From positions 6,747,001 to 6,811,000 of the forward strand of contig NZ_CP030038.1 in the NCBI RefSeq assembly GCF_015291725.1: DNA of 64,000 bases. Direction: 5' to 3'. Shown here piece by piece: positions 1 to 8,852 of this stretch; positions within the stretch are counted from its first letter, which is position 1; each line of letters begins with the position of its first letter. Below the pieces are notes generated by a model. It saw nothing but the letters and a program-made list of their open reading frames with translations, had not been told where the DNA came from and searched no databases. The position numbers and the translations under genes were made by a program. The DNA comes from Bradyrhizobium sp. CCBAU 51765 (lineage in GTDB: Bacteria > Pseudomonadota > Alphaproteobacteria > Rhizobiales > Xanthobacteraceae).

Positions 1-1914
1 GTCGTAGCGTCGAAGTTGACCTGGCGCAAAAATGCTGCGCAACCCACGCAACAAACGCGTGATGCGCAATCATAAGACTAACTATAACGACGCGAATCGA
101 GGAAGCGGATCCCTACGGATTCCTGAGCAGATCATCTGCAAGCGCCGGGCCTCCATACGCGGAACACATACCAGCGCCCCTGTCCAGCTGCGTACCATCT
201 TGCGTGAGGTCTCGCAGGGATCCTAGCGCGACCACAGGTCGGGCCGCGGGATGAAAGCAAATGCGAGCAGGCTCGAGCAAAGCGGCGCAAGCCCAGCCGC
301 GGTCAGCGCCAACAGGCTGCCGGACACAATGTCATGATTGCGCATGAACCGTCCTTCATGGCGCCCGGAAGCAGCACGAGGGGGCGGCTGCCTTCGTGGT
401 GAATAGCCAATCACCGGATTCCCACTCAAATTTGCTGCACTATTCCTGCAGTCTGCAAGGGGAAGAAGCATTTTTTAAGCGCAATCGCCCCACTGTTCGG
501 CGGCTGCCGGCGAGAACGAACGGGTATCAAAATTTGTGGGGTGTTTGCTGGCCAATAGGCCGTGGGATGCCCCGTAAGAGCCGCCCCTCCTCCCAGGCCC
601 GCGCTGTGAATCGTTTCATAATTGCGATATATCGTTTCGAGTAATCCTTGTTGCATGCGTGCTCTCCTAATCCTCCTCACGGCTTTTACGATCATGTTGG
701 CAGCACGTGACCGGCACCAAAATGGCTTCGTGCCACGCCCGACGGCATCCATGCCCCCGGTCGACGTGCCGTAACCCAGGCACCTGCCTCTGTCCGCAAA
801 CGACTTGACGCAGTTCATCAATATTGGGCAACCACTCAGACCCATACTTGCGATCTGCACCGCTGCTGTAGGCAGCACATCTTCCCTAGCGTGGGGACAG
901 CCACGTCATTCTATCATTGCGGAACTGGCGTAGCGGCACTTAAGTCCGGCAGCGCAGGCCCAAGCTCAAGGAGCCGATCGGCACACTTCGTTGGCCGCCA
1001 TCTCAAACTGGGCGTACGACTATAAATTCAACGCCAGAAGGAAAGGACACCTACCGCTTGTCGACATCGACATCGATCGGCCGACATATGACGACGCTCT
1101 TGATTGCAAGGATGAACACGATCAGGGAACTTGCATCCTCGAAGGTCTTCCGGCGGCGATTGCGATCCTCAAAGACAATTCGCGCTCTGAGGAAGAAGGT
1201 TGCGCGCGCTGAAGCTTGTTGCCCATCTGGCTGGGGACCTGGAGCAGCGTTGCACGCAAGCGAACATAACGGCGATCAAGGCGTTAACAAACTGCATGTC
1301 ATCTTGCACGCAAAGCGATACGACGGCACGTCATATACGCGCGCGCCGACATTCCACAGCATATGTGAGGACTCTCTGATCGATCTCCAGGCGTTTTCGT
1401 GGGGGAGTTAAACTGATGCGCTGGATGCCGATCTGCTGCCGACAGTCGAAGCCCCGACCCATGATGAAGCACGGGTTGCTGCTTGCGCGAACGATACGCA
1501 CGCCCTGGGTATAAGAGCCTATCAGCTCCTGCCCCCAGGAACGCTGGACCACAACGATTCGGGCGACGCCGTAGAGTTCGGCAACGATTATGCCGTGGCC
1601 ATCAAAGCGGACCTGGATCGCGAGCTGGTAAAGGGAGCCGCGCGGCTTGGCTATTCTGGAAGATGCACAGGGCAATTCCTAGACGAACTGCCTACCTTAG
1701 GTCGGCCGCAGAACACCTCCCGCTAATTCTCGATAATCATGATTTAACAAGATCAGTGTTGGATGCTTTGTACACTCGAAGTCCGCACGATATCCCGAGG
1801 ACGGTTCTGCGCGATGAGGTCGTGCGGTTGAGGGCAATCGGCGCGCGAACCGCGTACTAAGGTTGAAACTCATTAAATCCACCATACACCAGATAGCAGC
1901 ATCCAGCAGATACT
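1..1914. other. Gene-poor stretch without a recognised gene
   Basis: Short overlapping open frames occur on both strands, but none has a recognisable domain together with a convincing ribosome binding site. A 40-residue frame at 223-345 (minus) has a hydrophobic middle and could be a tiny membrane peptide, but nothing else supports it. The stretch looks like decayed island DNA. Confidence 0.4.
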
Positions 1915-2017
1915 ATTGAGGACGCGTCGGTCGTTTTACCCGAGGGGCTCCACGCTGCTTGTTTGGTAGCATAGACTCGATAGCTGCCCATTCGTAGTCC
2001 GTTAGTTCATGGCGCAT
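1915..2017 (-). mobile_element. IS5-family transposase, N-terminal fragment
   Basis: Read on the minus strand from the ATG at 2017, the translation begins MRHELTDYEWAAI and continues MLPNKQRG, the typical first residues of the short IS5-group transposases common in rhizobia. The similarity ends after about 30 codons at a stop, so only the N-terminus remains. A C-terminal IS5-group fragment lies at about 7200-7560 in the same orientation, but the order of the two pieces is wrong for one element split by an insertion. They are probably separate copies. Confidence 0.6.
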
Positions 2018-2083
2018 GATTCGAAGCCCCAGTTTGGGAGCTTGAATCACGGGCGCCGGGCCAATCACAATGCTTTTGCCATG

Positions 2084-2557
2084 TCAGGCCGACTTGTCCT
2101 CACGACTGCCCTCAAGCTTATCTCGCAAGGCCGTGATCACGCGATGGACAATCCGTATATCCTTGACCGACAGCCCTTCTGAAAGATCGTTGATCCAGGG
2201 AGCCTGCAACTCCATTGCGGCTTCGAAGGCGCGCTGTCCATTCTTAGTGAGCACGACGAGCTGCGCCCGTCGGTGATGCGGGTTGACCTCAAAAGATACG
2301 AGGCCCTCTCTGTGCAGATCATTGATAATCCGCTGCACGTTTTGACGATTGCCGCCGAGGTCACGTGCGAGCCAAGCGACCGGTTGGGGACGTTCGGCGG
2401 ACACAATGGCGCCAAGCACCTGCCAGCGTGCGCTTGTTAGGCCGAGCGGGGCGACCAGACGGTCGCCGGCCGTCAGAAATAGGCTGTCGAGCCTGAATAG
2501 ATCGAGAACAAGGTCGGTCAGGGCGTCACCCTCCGGGGTTCGGTTGGCTCTTTTCAT
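2084..2557 (-). CDS. MarR-family transcriptional regulator
   Basis: A 157-residue winged-helix regulator of the MarR family, probably a ligand-responsive repressor. The central segment (about residues 35-105) has the family pattern: the LTSARWQVLGAI helix, a recognition-helix region around GGNRQNVQRIINDL, and the beta-wing NPHHRRAQLVVLTKNGQ. Length is usual for the family. It is divergent from the ABM-domain and membrane-protein genes that start about 100 bp away, and the shared intergenic region holds a perfect 18-bp palindrome plus a second imperfect one. It therefore probably controls those two genes and itself. The inducer cannot be read from sequence. Confidence 0.88.
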   Translation of the reverse strand: MKRANRTPEGDALTDLVLDLFRLDSLFLTAGDRLVAPLGLTSARWQVLGAIVSAERPQPVAWLARDLGGNRQNVQRIINDLHREGLVSFEVNPHHRRAQLVVLTKNGQRAFEAAMELQAPWINDLSEGLSVKDIRIVHRVITALRDKLEGSREDKSA

Positions 2558-2576
2558 TTGTCACCATTGTTTTGTA

Positions 2577-2594
2577 TTGACATCATGATGTCAA
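2577..2594. promoter_or_regulatory. Perfect 18-bp palindrome, probable MarR operator
   Basis: TTGACATCATGATGTCAA is a perfect inverted repeat 20 bp upstream of the marR start codon and about 60 bp upstream of the divergent gene. Size and symmetry match MarR operators. Assignment to this regulator is inferred from position. Confidence 0.65.
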
Positions 2595-2618
2595 AGTGGT
2601 ATGTGGTCATAATACCAA

Positions 2619-2636
2619 TTAGACATCACGTCTCAA
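2619..2636. promoter_or_regulatory. Imperfect palindrome, second possible MarR site
   Basis: TTAGACATCACGTCTCAA resembles the perfect palindrome at 2577-2594, with the same TT-GACATCA left half and a degenerate right half. It lies just before the ribosome binding site of the ABM-domain gene. It may be a second, weaker operator. Confidence 0.4.
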
Positions 2637-2654
2637 ATAGCAATGGAGGCACTC

Positions 2655-3023
2655 ATGTCGCTGCTACGCCCACTCGACCCTTCCTTCCCGATCGACCGCC
2701 AGATCGCTATCGACGCAAATTCGGTCGTCCTGGTGAACCTATTCACTCTCGACAAAGCCGATGAGGCGGCTTTTCTCAAGACCTGGCAGGACGACGCAGC
2801 GTTCATGAAGCGACAGCCGGGCTTCATTTCCACTCAGCTGCACAGAGCTCTCGGCGACAGCTCGACCTATCTGAACTACGCCGTCTGGGAATCCACCGCA
2901 CACTTCCGCGCGGCCTTCACCCATCCTGACTTTCTAGCAAAAATCGCCAGCTATCCGGCCTCCGCGATAGCCTCCCCTCATCTGTTCCAGAAAGTTGCCG
3001 TGCCCGGCATCTGCGTGGCCTAG
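2655..3023 (+). CDS. Antibiotic biosynthesis monooxygenase (ABM) domain protein
   Basis: A 122-residue protein of the dimeric ferredoxin-like ABM fold, found in small monooxygenases and heme- or quinone-handling proteins. Family features are VVLVNLFTLDKADEAAFL (first strand and helix), FMKRQPGFISTQLHR, and NYAVWESTAHFRAAF. The ATG at 2655 is preferred over one at 2643 because a GGAGG lies 4-9 bases upstream of it. It is followed 30 bp later by a small membrane-protein gene, and the pair is divergent from marR. Small MarR-controlled ABM proteins are often involved in quinone or electrophile stress. The substrate here is unknown. Confidence 0.8.
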   Translation: MSLLRPLDPSFPIDRQIAIDANSVVLVNLFTLDKADEAAFLKTWQDDAAFMKRQPGFISTQLHRALGDSSTYLNYAVWESTAHFRAAFTHPDFLAKIASYPASAIASPHLFQKVAVPGICVA

Positions 3024-3053
3024 CCCTGCTCTTTTTAGGAAGGGAAGATACTC

Positions 3054-3500
3054 ATGATCAAGTTGATCCATCCTGTCGCTGGCGCCTTGGCTATCGGAAC
3101 GATCGGCACATTTTGGCTGTCGACGGTACTGAGCGAGCTGTTCGCGTCCCATGCCACAGTTGCAGCGGTTAAGAGCACCATACCGTGGGGTTTCTTGTTG
3201 CTGATTCCGGCGCTCGCTGCGACCGGTGGTACAGGTGTCATCTTGGCAAAGGCGCGCCGGGCCGGACTGATCGGGACCAAATTCAAGCGCATGCCATTCA
3301 TTGCAGGAAACGGCATCCTAATTCTTATTCCGTCTGCGCTCTTCCTTGCGTCCAAGGCTCAGGTGGCTGAATTCGATGCCACATTCTATGCTGTGCAGGT
3401 GATCGAGCTCGTGGCGGGCGCAACAAACATTACACTTCTTGCTCTCAACATGCGGGACGGTCTCAAAATGAAGGGATGGTTGCGCCACAAACCCGCTTGA
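3054..3500 (+). CDS. Small integral membrane protein, four predicted helices
   Basis: A 148-residue hydrophobic protein with about four membrane segments (near residues 5-30, 43-65, 78-98 and 110-130) and a basic C-terminus. The first helix contains HPVAGALAIGTIGTFWLST, followed by an ELFASH motif. A GGAAGGGAAG tract precedes the ATG. It probably forms an operon with the ABM-domain gene (30-bp gap) under the divergent MarR protein. I do not recognise a named family with certainty. The arrangement of helices and conserved His residues could suit a heme- or quinone-associated membrane protein. Confidence 0.7.
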   Translation: MIKLIHPVAGALAIGTIGTFWLSTVLSELFASHATVAAVKSTIPWGFLLLIPALAATGGTGVILAKARRAGLIGTKFKRMPFIAGNGILILIPSALFLASKAQVAEFDATFYAVQVIELVAGATNITLLALNMRDGLKMKGWLRHKPA

Positions 3501-3619
3501 TCACCGGAACCAGAACTGCGCGGACAACTGATCTGAGGCCCGGTATTGTCGTGGCTTATCAGAACGCGCCCTAAAATGTTATAGCTCTCCCGCCGGAGAA
3601 CAGGCCGGATGGTATCAGA

Positions 3620-6295
3620 ATGCGTAGCCCGATCAGCAATTTAGAACGTTCGGCCCTTCAGTTTACCTTCGGCAGCATAACCCTGACCGTGGTAACACTG
3701 GCCTGCTTGTACCTTCACGCGCATTTCGCCGCGACGGCGTTCGCGTATTTGTTAGTGATCTTGCTGTTTTCGCTGATGGGCAGCTTCATCGCGTCGTCGG
3801 CGCTTTGCATCGTAACCATCGCTGGTCTCGCTTACTACTTTGCGCCGCCGGCGTTCAGCCTGCGTATCGATGACCCCCAAGATCTGCCGGTGGTTGTTGC
3901 ATTCTTTATTGCCTCGATTGTGGGAGCGCACCTGATCGGAAAGCTCCGCCAGGAAAGAGAGGCTGCGCGTGTCGTTGCGGCCAAGCTTCAGCGGAGTGCG
4001 GCCGATTTGGAGGATCGCGAAAAGCGGTGGCGCGCCATCTTCGAGCACAATCCCGCCATGTACTTCATGGTCGATGAAGCCGGCACTATCCTCAACGTCA
4101 ATTCACTCGGCGCGACACAACTCGGCTATGCTCCTGCTGAACTGGTCGGCCGATCAGTGCTGGACGTATTTCTCGAGGAGGATCGCCCTTTCGTTCGCGA
4201 ATGCGTTCGGACGTGCCTTGAGGATGTCGGACAAACGCGCACGTGGGACGTCCGGAAAGTCAGGAAGGACGGCTCGGTGTTGTGGGTACGTGAAAACGCC
4301 AAAGCCATGCTTTGGGGCGATGAGCAGCCCATTGTCCTTATCGCCTGCGAAGATATCACGGAGCGAAGGCGGACCGAACTTGCCCTGCAGCGGAGCGAAG
4401 CACATTTAGCCCAGGCGCAGGAATTGAGTCACACAGGCAGCTTCAGCTGGAACCCCACTACGGGCGAGGCCTTCTGGTCAAAGGAAACATTTCGCATTTT
4501 CCAATTAGATCCTGACAGAGTGCAGCCGGGGCCGCAGCTCGTCGTTGAGCGCACTCATCCAGATGATAGGGCTTCGGTTAAAGAAATTATCGATCGCGCG
4601 ATGCGAGACCCGAGCGATTTCGAGCACGAATACCGGCTTCTGCTACCGGACGGCTCGGTAAAGCACATCCATGCGCAGGCACGGGCGACGAGAACAGCCT
4701 CTGGTGGCATCGAGTTTGTTGGGGCAGCTACGGATATCACTGCGGCGAGGCGAGCAGAACAGCAGCTGCGCCGCAGCGAGGCCTATCTGGCCGAGGCCCA
4801 GCATCTCAGTCACACGGGCAGCTGGTCCTGGGACGTCTACGGTCTAGATTTCGTGTATCGCTCCGCCGAGGTCGATCGTCTGTTCGGCTTTAGCCCACAA
4901 GAGCCGGTGTCGATCGAGACCATTCGATCGCGCATCCATCCGGACGACTTGCCGCGGCTGGAGGAGGTGCAGCGCCAGGCGATTGAACACAAGGAGCGGC
5001 GGTTCGAATATGATTTTCGTATCCTTCTACCGGATGGCGGGATAAGACGCATACACTCCGTTGCGCACGTGGTGGTTGGCAGCGATGGCAACGTCAGCGA
5101 GCTGATCGGAACACATATGGATGTGACCGAGCAACACGCAGCTAGGGAACGCCTGGAAAACACACTTGCCGCGCTGCGCGAAAGTGAACAGCGCTTTCGC
5201 GACTACGCCGAAACAGCTTCCGACTGGCTCTGGGAGACCGGGCCGGATCATCAGGTCACTCACTTATCCGAGCACACCAGTGCTGCGGGAATTTTGGCGA
5301 CAGGATTGATCGGCCTGCTTCGCTGGGACATTGCGTGCGACCTCGAAGAGGAACCCGAGAAGTGGCGGCAGCATCGGGCGACATTGGAGGCCCATCTTCC
5401 GTTTCGGGATCTCGTCTACCGCACCGTGAATCGGACAGGTTCTCCGATCTACGTCCGCACGAGTGGCAAGCCTTTTTTCGATGGAAAGGGCAATTTTCTC
5501 GGCTACCGTGGCGTCAGCACTGACATCACCGCCACCATTCGCGCCGATCAAGCCGAACAAGAACTACGAAGGGCACAGTCGGAGCTTGCGCATGTGACGC
5601 GTGTAACGACTTTAGGAGAGCTGACAACCTCCATCGCCCACGAAATAAACCAGCCACTCGCCGCTATTATCAGCAACGCCGATGCGTGCCTCGGTTGGAT
5701 GGGCCGGGAAGCGCCTAATCTTTCCGCCGCCCGCTCTTCGGTGGAGTGGATCATCGAAGACGCAATCCGGGCAAGCGAGGTGATCCGTCGTATTCGCGCG
5801 CTCGCGAAGAAGGGCGAGATTGAGATGGCGCCGCTCGATATCAATGAGGTCGTTAAGGACGTCATTGCGACGGTAACACGAGAGCTGGTGAGCCACCGAG
5901 TGACGTTACGAACCGAGTTGACGGCAGGGCTGCCTAGGATCCTCGGCGATCGGATTCAGCTACAACAGGTGATCATCAATCTCGTGATGAACGGAATCGA
6001 AGCCATGGAGGCAGTTACCGACCGGACGTGCGAACTGCTGATTCAATCATCAAAGAACGATCTGGGGCACATCCACCTTGCCGTGACCGATTGCGGCGTC
6101 GGCATCGCCGAGAACGACGCGGACCGCGTCTTGGATCCTTTCTTCACCACCAAGCCGACTGGCCTTGGAATGGGTCTTTCAATCTGCCGGTCGATTGTGG
6201 AAGCTCACGGAGGACGACTGTCAATGGTCCACAAAAGTGGACCGGGCGCGACCTTCCAAGTTGCCCTACCGCCGCATAAGGAGGCCGTCTCGTGA
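3620..6295 (+). CDS. nodV: NodV-type multi-PAS sensor histidine kinase
   Basis: An 891-residue hybrid-free sensor kinase. In Bradyrhizobium, NodV perceives host isoflavonoids and phosphorylates NodW to activate nod genes. The N-terminal 110 residues form about four membrane helices. Four PAS/PAC modules follow (roughly 135-250, 260-380, 390-505, 520-640), two of them beginning with near-identical LSHTGS(F/W)SW motifs. The dimerisation/phosphoacceptor helix carries SIAHEINQPLA with His674, and the ATPase domain has the N box (INLVMNGIEAME), DCGVGIAEND and GLGMGLSICRSI. Length is close to the roughly 889 residues known for NodV. It overlaps the nodW start by 4 bp. The paralogous pair nwsA-nwsB cannot be excluded by eye. 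Confidence 0.85.
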   Translation: MRSPISNLERSALQFTFGSITLTVVTLACLYLHAHFAATAFAYLLVILLFSLMGSFIASSALCIVTIAGLAYYFAPPAFSLRIDDPQDLPVVVAFFIASIVGAHLIGKLRQEREAARVVAAKLQRSAADLEDREKRWRAIFEHNPAMYFMVDEAGTILNVNSLGATQLGYAPAELVGRSVLDVFLEEDRPFVRECVRTCLEDVGQTRTWDVRKVRKDGSVLWVRENAKAMLWGDEQPIVLIACEDITERRRTELALQRSEAHLAQAQELSHTGSFSWNPTTGEAFWSKETFRIFQLDPDRVQPGPQLVVERTHPDDRASVKEIIDRAMRDPSDFEHEYRLLLPDGSVKHIHAQARATRTASGGIEFVGAATDITAARRAEQQLRRSEAYLAEAQHLSHTGSWSWDVYGLDFVYRSAEVDRLFGFSPQEPVSIETIRSRIHPDDLPRLEEVQRQAIEHKERRFEYDFRILLPDGGIRRIHSVAHVVVGSDGNVSELIGTHMDVTEQHAARERLENTLAALRESEQRFRDYAETASDWLWETGPDHQVTHLSEHTSAAGILATGLIGLLRWDIACDLEEEPEKWRQHRATLEAHLPFRDLVYRTVNRTGSPIYVRTSGKPFFDGKGNFLGYRGVSTDITATIRADQAEQELRRAQSELAHVTRVTTLGELTTSIAHEINQPLAAIISNADACLGWMGREAPNLSAARSSVEWIIEDAIRASEVIRRIRALAKKGEIEMAPLDINEVVKDVIATVTRELVSHRVTLRTELTAGLPRILGDRIQLQQVIINLVMNGIEAMEAVTDRTCELLIQSSKNDLGHIHLAVTDCGVGIAENDADRVLDPFFTTKPTGLGMGLSICRSIVEAHGGRLSMVHKSGPGATFQVALPPHKEAVS

Positions 6296-6975
6296 CTGCA
6301 CGATTTGGCGCGCCAGGTGAAGGCAGCAATGCCGAGTCCTCGACAAGGGCGGTTGTCTTCGTCGTCGAGGATGACATCTCCATGCGTCGCTCGCTTACGA
6401 ACCTTTTTCAATCGGTAGGGTTAGGCGTCATTGCATTCGGATCGGCGCACGAAATGCTGCAGAGCCCAATCCCGGACATTATTAGCTGCCTAGTTCTTGA
6501 TGTCCGGTTGCCAGGCTTGAGCGGCCTTGACTTCCAGACCGAGCTATCGAGGTTGAACATGCATATTCCGATCATTTTCATTACCGGCCATGGCGACATT
6601 CCAATGACTGTCAGGGCCATGAAGGAAGGAGCGGTCGATTTTCTCAGCAAACCGTTTCGCGATCAGGAACTGCTTGATGCCGTGGTTGCGGCGACCGAAC
6701 GCGATCGCAAAAGACGGGAGGCTCAGCAGACGGTCGCGAACCTGCAGTCTTTATTTGAGACCTTAAGCCCGCGCGAGCAGGCGGTGATGAAACTGGTCGC
6801 TGCCGGCCTGATGAACAAGCAGGTCGCCGCCGAGCTTGGGCTCGCCGAGATTACGGTCAAGATCTACCGGGGACACGTAATGAAAAAGATGCGTGCACGC
6901 TCGCTGGCCGACTTGATCAGAATGACTGAGACGCTGGGAGTTCGCACTAATCGTCCTGAACAAACGCAAGTATGA
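6292..6975 (+). CDS. nodW: NodW-type response regulator (FixJ/NarL class)
   Basis: A 227-residue regulator, the exact length known for NodW. The receiver domain (about residues 20-135) contains VVEDD, the phosphoacceptor Asp70 in LVLDVRLPG, ITGHGD and the Lys of FLSKPFRD. The C-terminal LuxR-type HTH (about 155-220) has TLSPREQAVMKLVAAGLMNKQ and AEITVKIYRGHVMKKM. It starts with GTG at 6292, overlapping the nodV stop as GTGA, with AAGGAGG just upstream, so the pair is translationally coupled. NodW is phosphorylated by NodV and activates nodulation genes. NwsB is a close paralogue, but the pairing and length favour NodW. Confidence 0.87.
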   Translation: MTARFGAPGEGSNAESSTRAVVFVVEDDISMRRSLTNLFQSVGLGVIAFGSAHEMLQSPIPDIISCLVLDVRLPGLSGLDFQTELSRLNMHIPIIFITGHGDIPMTVRAMKEGAVDFLSKPFRDQELLDAVVAATERDRKRREAQQTVANLQSLFETLSPREQAVMKLVAAGLMNKQVAAELGLAEITVKIYRGHVMKKMRARSLADLIRMTETLGVRTNRPEQTQV

Positions 6976-7021
6976 TTTTACAAGTTCATCAGTCGAGCCC
7001 ACTTTTCGCGCAAGGTGGCTA

Positions 7022-7178
7022 ATGCTTGCAGCCGCTATTCCCGCTTCAGGAGGGCTCGTCTTGTCCACGCCTTTGATTTTCGTCGTTGACGACGACGCCT
7101 CAGTCCCTGCGGCGACAGAGACTTTTTTGAAATCGCGTGGCTACATCGCCCAAATATTTGCGTCGGCTAAACACAGGG
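7022..7178 (+). pseudogene. Truncated response-regulator receiver domain
   Basis: The frame contains STPLIFVVDDDAS followed by FLKSRGYIAQIFASAK, the first 35-40 residues of a FixJ-class receiver domain. Similarity then stops where IS5-derived sequence begins. The phosphoacceptor Asp and the DNA-binding domain are absent, so it cannot function as a regulator. Its position 50 bp after nodW suggests a third response-regulator gene once stood here. Confidence 0.6.
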
Positions 7179-7189
7179 GAGCCCGGAGC

Positions 7190-7562
7190 AGGCTAAAACG
7201 CTTTGAGAAGCCGTACGGTTGATTGCGATTACTGCGGTTTGGAATAACCGGCTTGGTTCCGCGCTCATCGAGTTCTTCACGCAATTCGGCGCTATCATAG
7301 GCTTTGTCACCGAGCATCCGTTTCGGCCGCTTGACCCTGCGGATCAGGCGTTCTGCGATCAGACAGTCGTGCGCTTCGCCTCCAGTCAACAGAATGGCGA
7401 TCAAGCGCCCCTTAGCATCTGCGAGTGCGTGTATCTTCGTGTTGCGCCCTTCGCGCGAGCGACCAACAGCCTGCTTCTGCCCCCTTTTCCGCCCGCTGCC
7501 AAGCGATGCGCGCTTTGACGTGGGTGGAGTCGATCATCTGGGTGTCCGCTTTACACCGAGAA
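7190..7562 (-). mobile_element. IS5-family transposase, C-terminal fragment
   Basis: The minus-strand frames give IDSTHVKAHR, then TKIHALADAKGRLIA-like sequence (partly frameshifted), then the well-preserved ILLTGGEAHDC, MLGDKAYDS and GTKPVIPNRSNR, which are standard IS5-group DDE blocks. The C-terminus after GFSKRF is missing at the junction with the broken receiver gene. The N-terminal part is missing at the junction with the next IS element. Confidence 0.7.
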
Positions 7563-8735
7563 CGGCCGGCCCGGGATCGCGACCCGCCTCATGATCGGGC
7601 TCTTGCTGCTCAAGCACATTTACGGGCTGTCCGACGAGGGGGTGTGCGAGAGCTGGGTTCATGACCTAGAGTTCTTCCAGCACGCTTTCACGCACGAGCG
7701 CTCGGACCTGAGCCATTGGCGCAAGCGGCTCGGCGACAAGCTGGAGCTGCTGCGGACCGAGCGCCTGCGGGTGGCGCACGAGGCCGGCACGTTACGCAGC
7801 CAGAACCTCAAGCGCGTCACGGTCGATACCACAGTGCAGCCGAAGGCCATCACCATTCCGACCGATGCCGAGCTGCTGCATGCGGGCATCAAGGGCCTCA
7901 ATCAGTTGGCGAGAAGGCACGGGGTCAGGTCCGGCAATCCTATGCTCGCGTGGCCAAGGCCGCCGCGATGATGGCTTCCCGCTACGCTCGCGCCAAACAG
8001 TTCAGGCAGCATCAGGGACAGTTGCGCATCCTGAGTAGCAGGCTCGGGCCAATCATTCGCGACATCCGCCGCAACATCGAGGGCCAGCCGGCACTGGAGG
8101 AGGCCTTCGCCCTTTCGCTCGGCTGGGCCGCGCAGATTCGTTCGCAGCAGCAGCGCCAGCGCGGCTGGAAGCTTTATTCCTTCCATGGTCCGGAGGTGGA
8201 GTGCATCGGCAAAGCCAAGGCCGCCGCGCCTTACGAATTCGGCGTGAAGGCCTCCGTCGTCACCAACAATCGCCGCGCTCCCGGCGGAGTGTTCGTGCTG
8301 CACGCGAGCGCAATGCCCACAATCCGTATGATGGGCACCCCTGCGGGGTCATCGAGCGTACCGAGACGCTCACCGGCTGTCCGATCGAGCGGGCCTATGT
8401 CGACAAGCGGTACCGCGGCCACGATGCGCAGAATCCCCGTCGCGTCTTCATCTCCGGCCAGAAGCGCAGCATCTTCGGTGTCATCAAGCGCGAGCTGCGC
8501 CGTCGCTCCGTCATCGAGCCCATTATCGGGCACATGAAGGCCGAAGGCCACCCTCGGCCGCTGCTACCTCAAAGGCCGCGCCGGCGACGCCGCCAATGTC
8601 GTCCTCTCAGCCGTCAGCCACAACTTCCAGCCGCATCCTCGCCCGGCTCAGAGAACTCTTGGGCCTCTTCCTCGAGTTGCTAATGGCGAACGCTCGCCTC
8701 TCCAACACAGCTCAATCCGGCTTCTTAACTCAGGA
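7563..8735 (+). mobile_element. IS5-family transposase of a second subgroup, frameshifted
   Basis: Pieces of one transposase are spread over three frames. 7591 to about 7930 gives MIGLLLLKHIYGLSDEG and VDTTVQPKAITIPTDAELL. About 7930 to 8310 gives GQPALEEAFALSLGWA, WKLYSFHGPEVECIGK and APYEFGVKASVV. About 8310 to 8560 gives LTGCPIERAYVDKRYRGHDAQNP and RRRSVIEPIIGHMKAEGH, and the tail to about 8735 includes LARLRELLGLFLE and AQSGFLTQ. At least three frameshifts and an internal deletion after GVCE inactivate it. It abuts the IS5 fragment at 7562 directly, so one element probably inserted into or recombined with the other. Confidence 0.8.
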
Positions 8736-8852
8736 GTTGGAGCCTGGAGTTCAAAGTGCGGTTCATTCGGCCACTGGATCCGGACGCGAAGAAGACGGAT
8801 GCCGTACCACAAGCGGCGCTCTATCGAGTCGCTTGACTAGTCTCGTATCGAG

